Positions 29,346-38,349 of a DNA stretch of 64,000 nucleotides are shown piece by piece (position 1 is the first letter of the stretch; every line of letters starts with the position of its first letter). The translations under genes and the position numbers were made by a program. The notes under the pieces are model-generated. The model was not told the DNA's origin. It did no database searches and was given only the letters and a program-made list of their open reading frames with translations. Origin of the DNA: Undaria pinnatifida (Eukaryota > Sar > Phaeophyceae > Laminariales > Alariaceae); the NCBI GenBank assembly GCA_012845835.1, contig JABAKD010000018.1:1930616-1994615 (forward strand), in the 5' to 3' direction.

Positions 29346-30473
29346 ATCGTAAGATAGAACATTCTTCGACATGATGTGCAGTGTATTGGGTTTGGTCGGG
29401 GACATATCTGCCGTGTGCGTGCGGATGATCTAGACTGCCTTAATCCATCCGATGTGAGGAATGTTGTCGCGCGGTCCACCTCGACGGCCGCCACGCAGCG
29501 AGGGCAAACTCTTTTATGCACAAACAATGCGGGACTTCCGCCCGCGGCAGACCTGCCGGTCTCGGAAACATACGTGATGGGCTTGTACCAACCGCAATGT
29601 TATCGGTCGGACGAAAGAGGGCATTTAAATTTCCGTTATACGTACGCATGGTCTTCTTGTGACGTATGTAATGATGTGGGGTGCACACCAAAATATGCTT
29701 TCGCTCCTTCCCGCTTGAAATAAATCTGTTGTTGCGTCACCCAAAATAAATCGACCTTGAGAGAAACCAAAGCGCGAGAGGATGGATAGTCTCAACAAGG
29801 TCACCACTCGGCATATGTAGGGCGAACCGCAGACGAATTTCGACGAAGGCACTTGTTTGATCCGTCGTGGAAGGAGATTTGGTTCGCCAGTCTGCGAACA
29901 GCTCGTCGAAAAGGTACTAATGTCTATGTTGTAGCACGCGTCGTGTGCTTCTTGGCTGAAGACCGACGATGCGGTGACCAAACACCTGCCGGTACCGCAT
30001 CTTACGGGAGCTATCACATGGGTAGCACATTGCGGGCAAAACTTTTTCGTCGGACTAGTAAGCTCTCCTCCTGCAATGGCTCTCTTTACCACTAGGAAAC
30101 ACCCCGGGAATTCAAAGTTTAGGGATGCTGCCTTGTATTGACCGCATGAGTTCATTTCGGACGAAAAGACGTCAAGTCATCGCTGCCCATGGGCTGTGCT
30201 TTGGATTGGTCTATCTAGAATATAGTTGTGGCACATCAGTGCTGCGGCACCTGGAGTTGTCGCATGACAATACCCATGTTAAAAACCAACGGGGTCCTCA
30301 AACGATCTAGAGATAGGCGACCGTACAATTTCGGACGAAGTCAAAACGAGTGGGTTTCCCCGTTTGCGAAGGCGCCGGACGAGCGGGTATATACCGCACC
30401 GACGCGGGCCAACGTCTGGTGTACAGCACCACCACACGTACGTATCTGGTGGGATGCCTTTTACGGTAGGGGT
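29346..30473. other. 1.1 kb non-MITE segment with open frames, unassigned
   Basis: Plus-strand frames: 29376-29723 (115 codons, ends SRLK) and 29853-30095 (80 codons, FDPSWKEIWFASLRTARRKG). Minus strand: 176 codons (29625-30155) with several Cys. The phrase TTTCGGACGAA or close variants occurs four times (about 29610, 30157, 30330 and reversed near 30048). I see no known domain. One of the better places to look for a host exon. Confidence 0.3.
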
Positions 30474-30887
30474 GTGACGCGCGCTACGATGATAGAGGTG
30501 CACCGCATTTTTTTCTGAGGTTTTCCTGAATTTGGGGGCTTAAGACCTCTCCCAAAAAACTGTATTAGAGGGAAAACAAAAAGCTGCTACTTGTATATCA
30601 AATGCAAAAAAAAAACACCACATAGCAGACTAATTCTACGATACAGCCCCTCCCAAAACCAGCGATATTCTTTAACGAACGTGACGCGCACTACGATGAT
30701 AGAGGTGCACCGCTTTTTTTTCTGAGGTTTTCCTCAATTTGGGGGCTTAAGACCTCTCCCGAAACCTGTATTAGAGGGAAAACAAAAGGCTGCTACTTGT
30801 ATATCGGATGTAAAAAAAAAATTAACACATGGCAGACTAATTCTACGATATAGCTCCTCCTAAAACCAGCGATTTTTTTCAACGAAC
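30474..30887 (+). repeat. 207-bp tandem duplication across a MITE-B/MITE-A junction
   Basis: GTGACGCGC starts at 30474 and again at 30681. Each unit contains the MITE-B left half, the MITE-A left terminus (GACTAATTCTACGATA) and MITE-A sequence up to CGAACG. The two units differ at a few positions (CAAATGC against CGGATGT). The duplication must post-date the MITE-A insertion. Confidence 0.9.
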
Positions 30888-31087
30888 GTTTCACGGCTGC
30901 TCGACACAAGGAAGGATACCATTGATAGCTAAGCGTCCACATATTTCCTTGAGGTGTGCAAAGGTCTATCGGTCGATGACGTCGGGGTGTCGAGGGACAC
31001 CGTGTTTCAGGAGATACGACCGGGAGCTGGTTTTGAAACCGAAGATTTCGTTGAAGAAAAGGCGGGGGGACTACCGTAAAACGACTC
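30835..31087 (+). mobile_element. MITE-A copy 5, nested in MITE-B, exact GGCA duplication
   Basis: Termini GACTAATTCTACGATA and TACCGTAAAACGACTC. GGCA lies at both edges (30831-30834 and 31088-31091), a 4-bp target-site duplication. Internal AACGAACGTTTCACGGCTGC, CGATGACGTCGGGG and GGTTTTGAAACCGAAGATTT are typical. Confidence 0.9.
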
Positions 31088-31210
31088 GGCATAGATAGGT
31101 ACACAAGGAGAATCATGCAACAAAAACGTCCTGAAAGCTTCCGACGATTTTGGCCCGTCATTCAGGGACCATTGAACACGAAAAGTGCCGCCTCGCTGTC
31201 ATAGCATGCA

Positions 31211-31547
31211 CCGTGTAGCAACCAAAAATGTTTCGGAAAACTTTCATGGGGTTGGTTCCTTATCGCGAGAAATCGATCTGAATGCCGTTCTTATGTCGCC
31301 GCGCATTCTTCGGGATTTTACACCTTAGCGCCATGCATGGTGACGGTGGTCGTTCACACGTTGTACTTGAGAATTTATGGATGCCTGACCTTTTTTTCGT
31401 TGGGTAAGGCAGATGGAGCCCCTGCAGCCAGAAACTCCCCGAAAAATAATTACGCATCTCCGCCGTCACGTGCTACATATCGGTGTCGCCATGATCGCAA
31501 ACATAAGGCTCCTCACCCCATACTCCCCGATGATACCTGCTTTGTTG
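31211..31547. other. No gene seen
   Basis: A 152-codon plus-strand frame begins here (31337-31795), but its second half is MITE-A in reverse. The first half has no motif. Small MITE-B-like phrases (CACGTGCTACATATCGG, AAGGCTCCTCACCCC) occur at 31475-31520. Confidence 0.35.
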
Positions 31548-31855
31548 GAGTCGTTTCTACGGCAGCCTCGCCCCAAACTCTCTCTTCCTTTGGAGTCGTT
31601 CTAAGACAGCTCCCCAAACATTTCTTGAGATTAATCGCCGGTTTTGAAACCAGCCTCGGGCCGTTCTTCCAGAAAGCCTCGGGCCCCTTGCCACCCCGAC
31701 GTCATCGTTCGATAATCGTCCTTTCTTTGCAAACAAGAAAATACAGAAAAACACAGTTTTTTTATAGCATCCTTCCTCGGGTCGAGCTATCATGAAACGT
31801 TTGTTAAAGAAAATCGCTGTTTTTTTTGGGGGGGGGCTATCGTACAAGAATCAGT
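31548..31855 (-). mobile_element. MITE-A copy 6, reverse, with doubled terminus
   Basis: The terminus GAGTCGTT(T)CTACGGC at 31548 is repeated 45 bp later as GAGTCGTTCTAAGAC (31593). After that the element is normal (CGCCGGTTTTGAAACCAGCC, CCGACGTCATCG, GGGGCTATCGTACAAGAATC). Outer flanks GTTG and GTCG differ by one base. Confidence 0.75.
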
Positions 31856-31956
31856 CGTCGGCTCGGTTGCTCGATGCGCATGCTGCAGCGGAGCTGCGCC
31901 GTTTTTGATTCCCAGCGCTCTCCCATCTTGAAGCTATACTTGATCAAAATCGCCCT

Positions 31957-32230
31957 GACGCGTGCCACGATATAGGCGCGCACCGCTTTTTATCTGAGGT
32001 TTCCCCCATTTCAGGAGCTTAACACTTCTCCCAAAACAGATCTGTGGATGAAAAACTAAAAGTGCTACCGGGTGAAAAAAAATCCCGTGGCCTAGGTATG
32101 CAAAGAGAATCACGCAAAAAAAGAAAAACATGGCGAATTTCCCACGATTTTGGGCTCTTGGGCTGAGGAGCCCCGTCACTCAGAAACGCTTTCAGACGAA
32201 AAGTGACACCTCTATATCGTAGCACGCGTC
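31957..32230 (-). mobile_element. MITE-B copy, reverse, exact CCCT duplication
   Basis: GACGCGTGCCACGATATAGG at the left, ATATCGTAGCACGCGTC at the right, 274 bp. CCCT flanks both ends (31953-31956 and 32231-32234). Internal TCTGAGGTTTCCCCCATTTC, AGGAGCTTAACACTTCTCCC, CCGTGGCCTAGGTATGC. Confidence 0.9.
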
Positions 32231-32416
32231 CCCTTCAGACCGATTTTGGGGAGAAGAAAAAAACAAATTCTTCGCCCCCAAAGGGGAAACAATCCCACGG
32301 CCAAGACAAGAACAAAAATGTAAAAGCCCCGACGAAATTGGGTTAAGAGCAGCCCCCCGTCTTTCAGGGAGCCGGTTCTGCCGAAAAGTGCCGCCCTTGT
32401 CGTAGCCCGCTACGCA
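32231..32416 (-). mobile_element. MITE-B partial, reverse
   Basis: Right two-thirds of the family: CCGATTTTGGGGAGAAG, CCCACGGCCAAGACAAG, GGGTTAAGAGCAGCCCC, CGTAGCCCGCTACGC. The left terminus is missing because it abuts the complete copy before it. Confidence 0.6.
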
Positions 32417-32916
32417 TGCAGTCTTCAGCGTGTGCCAGGCGCGGCTATCTTAATCCGCGCGTTTCAGCTTCTCGACAGGGTAGTCGGATCCCGTAGGGGC
32501 TTGGATGCCTGTTGTGGGGTGTATACTCGAACGCTTGGCTCGATTCCACCCACGGGGCTGCGCGTGCACATAGAACGGGCCCGGTCACCCCGACTGCTTG
32601 ACATTCAGCATCAAACGGTCTAAGGGGGAAACGAATACCGACAGCCTTTGATGGAAACTCATCGAACGAAACGCTTTTCACGCCTCAAGCGGACTAGACC
32701 AACATTCACGCATGTATATGGTCACAGAGAGTGTCATTCTGGCCGGATATATCCCCGAAGATCTGAATGATCTGTCGCCGCTTATAGATCAGTATTGCGG
32801 GGGTGGTCCGAGCCATAAGATCTGCGTGATCTAGCCTACGGCTCCTGGGCTGGATATGTGCACGCCGCACAGATGCTGCACAACAAGATGTCGTACCGAC
32901 AGATTATACAGGATGT
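32417..32916. other. No gene recognised
   Basis: Short frames on both strands (63-78 codons) without motifs. A few AGATCTGNNTGATCT-type words near 32755-32830 resemble the CTAGATCAT debris seen at 59130-59180. Confidence 0.35.
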
Positions 32917-33473
32917 GGCTTACTCCACGGCAGAGGTGCAGCAGGCTCTAAGATTGGTCTGGGCTCTTAACGCGAGGAACGGCTCAATACGACTGATTCT
33001 ACTCCCCAAAACCAGCGATTTTCTTTCACGAACTTTTCATGGGTGCTCGACACGAGGAAGGATGATATGAAAACTAACATCTTCATATATTTCTTGTCTG
33101 CAAGGGAATATCGAACGATGACGTCGGGGGGGAAAGGGGCACCGTATTTCAGGAGAAACGGCCGGGAGCTGGTTTCAAAACCGGCGATTTCGTTAAAGAA
33201 ATGTTGGGGGGGCTACCGTACGTAGAACGTCTCATACCTCGCCCGAAACACGGCTTCGGAGGCATTTCGTTTCGCGCGATCCGACCAAGACACACGTAAA
33301 AACGCGCCACGCCGTCCCAAAAAACAAAAGTACTCGTGAATGGTGTGTCAGACCGGCTGGTACTACAGCTCATCGCATTTGAGAAGGCCAACCGTGTAAA
33401 ACATCATCACCAACATTACCAGAAACGAACGTCTGGCCGGAAAAAGCGCAACCCCTGCCCCGTAGGATGACTC
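32917..33473 (+). mobile_element. MITE-D copy 5, interrupted by MITE-A
   Basis: The left terminal region is GGCTTACTCCACGGCAGAGG; the right is CCCCGTAGGATGACTC. Taking out the MITE-A leaves GGCTCAATAC-CTCGCCCGAAAC, matching the family phrase GAGCTCAATATCTCACCCGA. An apparently helix-turn-helix-like peptide encoded across its left part is therefore repeat-derived. Confidence 0.8.
32991..33233 (+). mobile_element. MITE-A copy 7, exact ATAC duplication
   Basis: GACTGATTCTACTCCCC at the left and GTAGAACGTCTC at the right. ATAC occurs at 32987-32990 and 33234-33237. The internal blocks are standard. Both the nesting and the duplication make this the cleanest reference copy of the family in the window. 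Confidence 0.92.
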
Positions 33474-33479
33474 TTATGA

Positions 33480-34124
33480 TGCGTGCTGCGATTCGTAGAG
33501 GTATCACGTTTTCTCTGAAAATGTTTTCTGGATGACCCGGCAAGGGGGTCCTCAACCCAAAACCGTTGGACATAGCCCGTTTTGCTCTGCACGATTCTCG
33601 TTCTATACCTAGTCTACTTTTTTGTTTTCATCTTTTTGGTCATCCTTTTTTTTTGTTTTCTCTCTCCAACTCAGTTTTGGGGTTAACAGGAGGACGTGTC
33701 TTAAGACCAATCAATGCCACGGTAGCCGGGGGGGGTCTATGTGTTGTCTTTACTCCCTTTTGGGCACTTTTTTTTCAGTGGCTCGGTGTCACTCGCGCGA
33801 GGGACCCCTCCCTGTTTTTTGCGGCCACACAGTCTTTCTGTCTTTCGTGAGCTGTTTAGTTAACATTCTCGATATTAATACGAAAAGGGATGGTTATCTA
33901 GGCTGCATCAAAAACAAATAGCCGAACAACGTGGTTTTTGTTCTTGAGGTACAGAGTCGCTCGCGTGAGCGGCTCGCACCCGGTGGTGAGACATGGGCGG
34001 GGAACCCCTCTACCGTAGCCTTGATCTACTTTTTCGGGTTAAGAAAGGACATGTCTTAACCTCCTCCTCCTCAAGTGAAGAAACCACGGGAAAATTGCGG
34101 TGCTTTTCTACGGTAGCATGCGTC
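33480..34124 (+). mobile_element. MITE-B copy, interrupted by MITE-C
   Basis: The left part starts GCGTGCTGCGATTCGTAGAG and runs to GGACGTGTCTTAA (33704). The right part resumes about 34028 with a GTCTTAACC block, GAAGAAACCACGGG, and ends CTACGGTAGCATGCGTC. The interior is a complete MITE-C. Confidence 0.7.
33705..34027 (-). mobile_element. MITE-C copy 8, reverse, nested in MITE-B
   Basis: Termini GACCAATCAATGCCACGGTA and TACCGTAGCCTTGATC. The two palindromes are slightly worn (TCACTCGCGCGAGGGA and TCGCTCGCGTGAGCGG). A GTGGCTCGGTG phrase in reverse marks orientation. It is flanked by a 24/25-bp near-repeat rather than a short duplication. Confidence 0.75.
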
Positions 34125-34377
34125 ATGTACGATGCCTAGGTGATAATCTGTGCGGCGACTAGCGATTGTACTGTTTCTAGAAAAAGGCATCGTCGGCCAA
34201 TCCACAAAAAGGATCGCGCGAGAGATACCCACGGTGAGGATACAAAGACAAAAAACCGCCGAAAAAAGCGTGCTATTGTTGTTTTCGCCGCCGCGCGCGT
34301 GCGCTGCTATGCTACACGCCGCCCCTGGGTGATGCGGCGTCTGTCGAGACGAAAGGACGGACGCGTCCTGCGATAAC

Positions 34378-34625
34378 AAAGGTAGCTTTGTTTTGTCTGA
34401 AACGGTTTCTGAATGACGGGGCTCCTTAACCCATCTTGACCGAAAATCGTCCAAATTTTCGTTACGTTTTCGCATGATTATCGTAGTATACCTGTCCTGT
34501 AGTTGATGGGATTTCTTCATCGGCTTGGACTTGTAGTGTATTCGAAACTATTTTTTTCTCTCAAAAAAGAAGAACACAAAGAGCGCCGCAACAGCTTAAG
34601 AGCCCCAGAAAAAAAAAAACGACCC
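34378..34625 (+). mobile_element. MITE-B copy, ends worn
   Basis: TGTCTGAAACGGTTTCTGAA, TGACGGGGCTCCTTAACCC, GAAAATCGTCC and a late AGCTTAAGAGCCCCAG. The first 20 bp and the right terminus are not recognisable. The 250 bp upstream (34125-34377) are unassigned. Confidence 0.6.
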
Positions 34626-34831
34626 AGTTTTCCGTCGCAAGTGTTGAAGGCTCCAAACTTGACCCGATTTTCCGACCCATGTGCTGCGCGCGATAAGGGT
34701 GGCACTCTCGGTCGATCAACTGTTTGTGACCCCGCGGGGTTTCTCTTGTGGTGGTACACGTTGATCTCAATATAAAAATAAAAATATCTCGAGAACGATT
34801 CATCATGCTGACTCAATCCGGGTGTTCGCGA

Positions 34832-35035
34832 CGGAGACGCGTGCTACAATACGGGCAGCACTTGTTCAGGGGAATTTGGTTTCTACACAATAAGGGTCCT
34901 TATCAACCCATTTTCGTCGGAAAGCCAAACTTTTTTTTTCGATTTTCTTTTTTGGTACCTAGGACATGTGGCAATGCTCATCGGGATGGGCTTATATTTC
35001 TATTCAAAAAACAGCATTTTGGGTGGTTCATAGAG
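34832..35035 (+). mobile_element. MITE-B copy, right end missing
   Basis: GACGCGTGCTACAATACGGG, AAGGGTCCTTATCAACCC, ATTTTCGTCGG, GGTACCTAGGACATGTGG. The usual CTTAAGCTCCC block and right terminus are absent. The SINE-F head follows at 35090. Confidence 0.6.
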
Positions 35036-35089
35036 CTCTTCAGCCGAGGAGCCCAGAGAGATGCGGGTGCAGCTCTGCCGCACAGCGTG

Positions 35090-35250
35090 AGTCCGGGGTA
35101 GAAGGTGAATATATTGTCTCTTCCAACGTCAAGGTCGTGGGTTCAAGTTTCACCTGGATTGCATGCTCGTGCTCATGAATAGAGCGACACGGTCCTATTT
35201 CCTGTTGGGTGAACGTTGACGAGCGGAAAGCGCGCGAGAGCGTGAGTTCA
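35090..35250 (+). mobile_element. SINE-F copy 3, with the best-preserved tRNA-like head
   Basis: Bases 35090-35161 can be drawn as a 72-nt tRNA relic. The acceptor pairs AGTCCGG with CTGGATT (two G-U). The T arm is GTGGG-TTCAAGT-TTCAC with canonical 5-7-5 spacing, after a 5-nt variable loop AGGTC. The anticodon loop is CTTCCAA, with a weak stem (two mismatches). The D arm is degraded. After the head comes the SINE body (GCATGCTCGT, GCGGAAAGCGCGCGAGAGCG). The other copies align to this head from the T arm onward. The 3' half of the body is missing here. A standalone tRNA gene is unlikely given the stem damage. Confidence 0.55.
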
Positions 35251-35641
35251 ACATTTTTTTTTTCACAATAACCAGCACTTGGTGGGCTTGCTCCGCCACC
35301 TAGCAACTCACACGCCCAGTAGAACAACAGCCGGCAAGGCCACTCACAGGCAACCCCCCGCCGCCCTATACTCACTACCAATGACTGCAGCAAGAGGCTC
35401 TTCTATTGTAAGGAGGATGCCTTTTTCGTGGTCACCGGTAGTCCTTGTTTTTTTTCCGTTCTTAGTATCGACTTGCGGTGAGCTGCGGGAATAGGCGTTT
35501 CGGCGTTTTCCTGCTTGCAGCGTTCTCGGCTCATAACCTATTTTTTATCCAGGAGAAAGACTAAAAAACAAGCTCACCACCGCTGCTCACTTCGCCATCT
35601 ATTATTGAAGTACTACAGTTAGTTACTGTTGATGATGAACG
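35251..35641. other. No gene seen
   Basis: Unassigned sequence with short frames only. A run of TTTTTTTTTT lies at 35256. Confidence 0.35.
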
Positions 35642-35943
35642 GAGTCATCCCACGGCAATGCTGCAGCAGATTCTCGGAACTTTTCGATCTCCTAACACGA
35701 GGATGAGCTCGATATCACACCCGGAACAGGACTCCGAAGGCATTCGTTCGCGCAACCCGAGGTACCAACCGACAGCAGTTCGATGACCTCTACTGCATAC
35801 AGTCGAAAAACGAATACACGCGTAGGTATACTATATCAGAGACTGAAACCGGTGGTAGAAGCTCTTCACGTGTGGCTCTCAACCGGCCAGTGCCGTGTGG
35901 CCTAAAAGTGGCAAAGTCGCTATTATAGCGCGCGGGATGATTC
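35642..35943 (+). mobile_element. MITE-D copy 6
   Basis: GAGTCATCCCACGGCAATGC at the left and GCGCGGGATGATTC at the right. Internal GATGAGCTCGATATCACACC, CATTCGTTCGCGCAACCCGA and CTCAACCGGCCAGTG. Slightly longer than the others (302 bp). No matching flanks. Confidence 0.75.
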
Positions 35944-35962
35944 TACAGCATAGCATGCTACA

Positions 35963-36211
35963 AAGTCGTTCTACGGCGGCGCCCCCAACTTTTCGTTAAC
36001 GAAACCGCCGGTTTCTGAACCTGCTCCCCGTCGTATCTTCTGAAATATGGTGTCCCACGACACCCCGACGTCGTCGATCGATGGGCCCTTTGCGCACAAA
36101 AAATACATTGAATACTTTGTTTTCAATTGCATCCTTCCTTGTTTCGAGCATCCATGAAACGTTCGTTGAAGAAAGTCGCTGGTTTGGGGGGGGGCTATCG
36201 TAGAATCAGTC
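35963..36211 (-). mobile_element. MITE-A copy 8, reverse, exact TACA duplication
   Basis: AAGTCGTTCTACGGCGGC and GGGGCTATCGTAGAATCAGTC. TACA occurs at 35959-35962 and 36212-36215. Internal CCGCCGGTTTCTGAACCTGC, CCCCGACGTCGTCGATCG and ATGAAACGTTCGTTGAAG are as expected in reverse. Confidence 0.92.
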
Positions 36212-36583
36212 TACATTCACCACTCAGTCAAGGAACTCATGTTTCCGGCAAGGCTGGAACTCTTATTATCACGTGGGCGGGGTGTGCCTTCGTTTTTGAG
36301 CCTGAAATTCGTGCCTCAAAATCTCGACTGCCAAACAAATCTTTCAGTGGGTGCTGCCGTGTGCTCTGTGCGTAGCCGTCAAAGCAACAGCCAAACACAC
36401 AGCTCTCCGCCCTTTACATGTACTCAGGACCCATGATGACGGCCGGAGCGCTTCTATACTTTCCTTGTAAGGAGGTTGTATTTTGCGGCACGTAGCCAGC
36501 GATATTTTACATCTGTCACATTTTTCTAGTTTTCCCTCCCCTGCGAGTTGTCCGGCTTTGCTCGATGGTACCATATATCATGG
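36212..36583. other. No gene seen
   Basis: Two overlapping short frames (82 and 65 codons) with no known motif. No repeats recognised. Confidence 0.35.
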
Positions 36584-37900
36584 AAATAAAAATACGCACT
36601 CCAGCTGTGAGATTGAAGAGTTTGTCGAAACTGATGTTTTGCAAGCTGTGTGTGATAGTCTAACCGCGCGCAGTACGTGTTGTATGTCGTCATTAAGGAT
36701 ATAGGTCGGCGCCTCCCCTTGCAACGACAGTGTAGCTATCAGGGTCAACAGGGTGATGTTAAGCAGTCTGTTTACGGAAACTCTAAAACCCGTTTTTGAG
36801 GGGGACAGAATCTGACAACGATGGAAGGAAATGCATCGTCTTATCAAGTGTATCCTGTAAGTGGTATAAGCGGTGAGTAGAGGGCAAGGCTTTCAAGGGA
36901 GTGGGGGCACGGGTTTGAACAAGAGGGAGCGAAAAGGAGGGGGGGGGGGGATGGGCGGGAGAACTCAATCTGTGTGTGGAAACTTTTTAATCCTTTGAGT
37001 AAGGGGATAAATTTGACGTTTTTGGAAGGAATGCACCAGTTTTTCATGTATATCCTGTAAGTCGTACAACCAGTGAGTAGAGGGCGTAGTGTTCGAGGGG
37101 GTGGGGTCGGGGGGTAGGGGGGGGGGGGGGGGCGAAAAGGGTTTTCAAAACAGCTTTAGGTGGCATATATGTAGGGGTTTCCTATACGCGTGGTGCTGAT
37201 GGTGCGGGTGGTGGGGAAGAAGGGGGCGTTGGGGGGAGGCGGGGGGGGGGCGGCGAAAAGGAGCAGCGGCATGGATGGTTCTAGAAAGATAAATAGGTGA
37301 TTTGGATGTTAGGTGGGGCGTTTGAGCAAGAGGGAGCAGGGGAAAAAAGGGGGGGTAAGGGGGGGGGGGGGGCAAGGGTTTTCAACAGGTTTAGATCGCA
37401 TACATGTAGGGGCTTGCTGTGCGCGTGGTGCTAGGTTTATGCGATCGTGCGGGTGGTGGGGAAGCAGAAGGTGTTGAGGGGGGGGGGGGGGGGGGGGGGA
37501 ATAAAGCTACGTCATGGATGGCTAGAAATATAATGATGTGATATCAATTGCGTAAGAGTGTTTATTACTCTGGTCGATTTCGACTTGAGGTGGGTCATTT
37601 GCACAAGAGGGAACGTGAAAAAAAAAGGGGGGGAGTGGGGCCGAATTGCAGCTTGGGGATGGATGGCTAGAATGATAATGAGGTGACATCAGGTCGCTTG
37701 TAGTTCTTTCTACTCTGGCAGGCTTTGATTTTAGGTGGACAGTTTGAACAAGTGAGATCGGGGGCGGGGGCGGGGGGCGGGAGGCGGGCGGGAGACTTTA
37801 ATATGTGCGCAGGAACTATAAATCTTTAAATGGGACAAATCTGACGGTTGTAGCAAGAATACATCCCTTTATATCACCTGCCTGGTATCGTTTAATATTC
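36584..37900 (+). mobile_element. MOD composite element, copy 5, near full length
   Basis: The D-end opens it (AATACGCACTCCAGCTGTGA, GTTTGTCGAAACTGATG). Modules follow with AACTCTAAAACCCG, then AACTTTTTAATCC, each ending in a G-run (36936-36948, 37117-37132, 37359-37372, 37479-37499). After them comes the GGATGGCTAGAA-TAATG block with the dinucleotide-poor GATTTTAGGTGG phrase, three times, and a last TATAAATCTTTAAATGGG block. It lies in direct orientation with the next copy, 450 bp away. Confidence 0.75.
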
Positions 37901-38349
37901 TAGCAGATTTGATGTTATTATTCTAGCTTGACAATTTTTTTATTGTAGATGGATCGCAAGATACGGTACTTCAATCGATAGATACAACCACGTAGTTACC
38001 ATGTTTTCACCGTGCCGGTGTGAGGTTCTGACGTCGCTAATTGTAAGAAAGAGATACATATTGCAAAACACAACAGGCGAGAAGTGATATGATCATGCAG
38101 TGTCAACACCATTGAGGGGAAGAAGTGCAAATCGTCGGTGTTTTAAAAGAAACGATTGGTGTACCGGGCGCCCACTTACGTTACTTCACTGGACATACTT
38201 CGTTTGCCATAGGCTGGGATGCGATCATGCAGACGGTAAGTACGAAATACCCTAAGTAATAGGTGGGTAGTGTGGTCTACCTCAATTTTTACATATCTGC
38301 CTGTACTTCCTTCTTTTCACATTATTATGAGCTTAAGTACGATTTTACG
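37901..38349. other. Spacer between two MOD copies, nothing recognised
   Basis: AT-rich start, no open frame of note, no terminal repeats seen. Confidence 0.4.

Larger units (their letters stand above)
30474..31210 (-). mobile_element. MITE-B copy, reverse, split by MITE-A and partly duplicated
   Basis: MITE-B left part: GACGCGCACTACGATGATAG through CTCCCGAAACCTG, ending at ACACATGGCA (30834). The right part resumes at 31088 with GGCATAGATAGGTACACAAG and ends near ATAGCATGCA (31210). Removing the MITE-A and one GGCA restores the family phrase CATGGC-TAGGTACAC. The left part plus about 50 bp of the MITE-A exist twice (see 30474-30887). Confidence 0.8.

Noticed and set aside
32858-33070. Helix-turn-helix-like peptide (MSYRQIIQDVAYSTAEVQQA)
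   Set aside because: Its second half is the MITE-D left end and the frame runs on into MITE-A. The resemblance is fortuitous.
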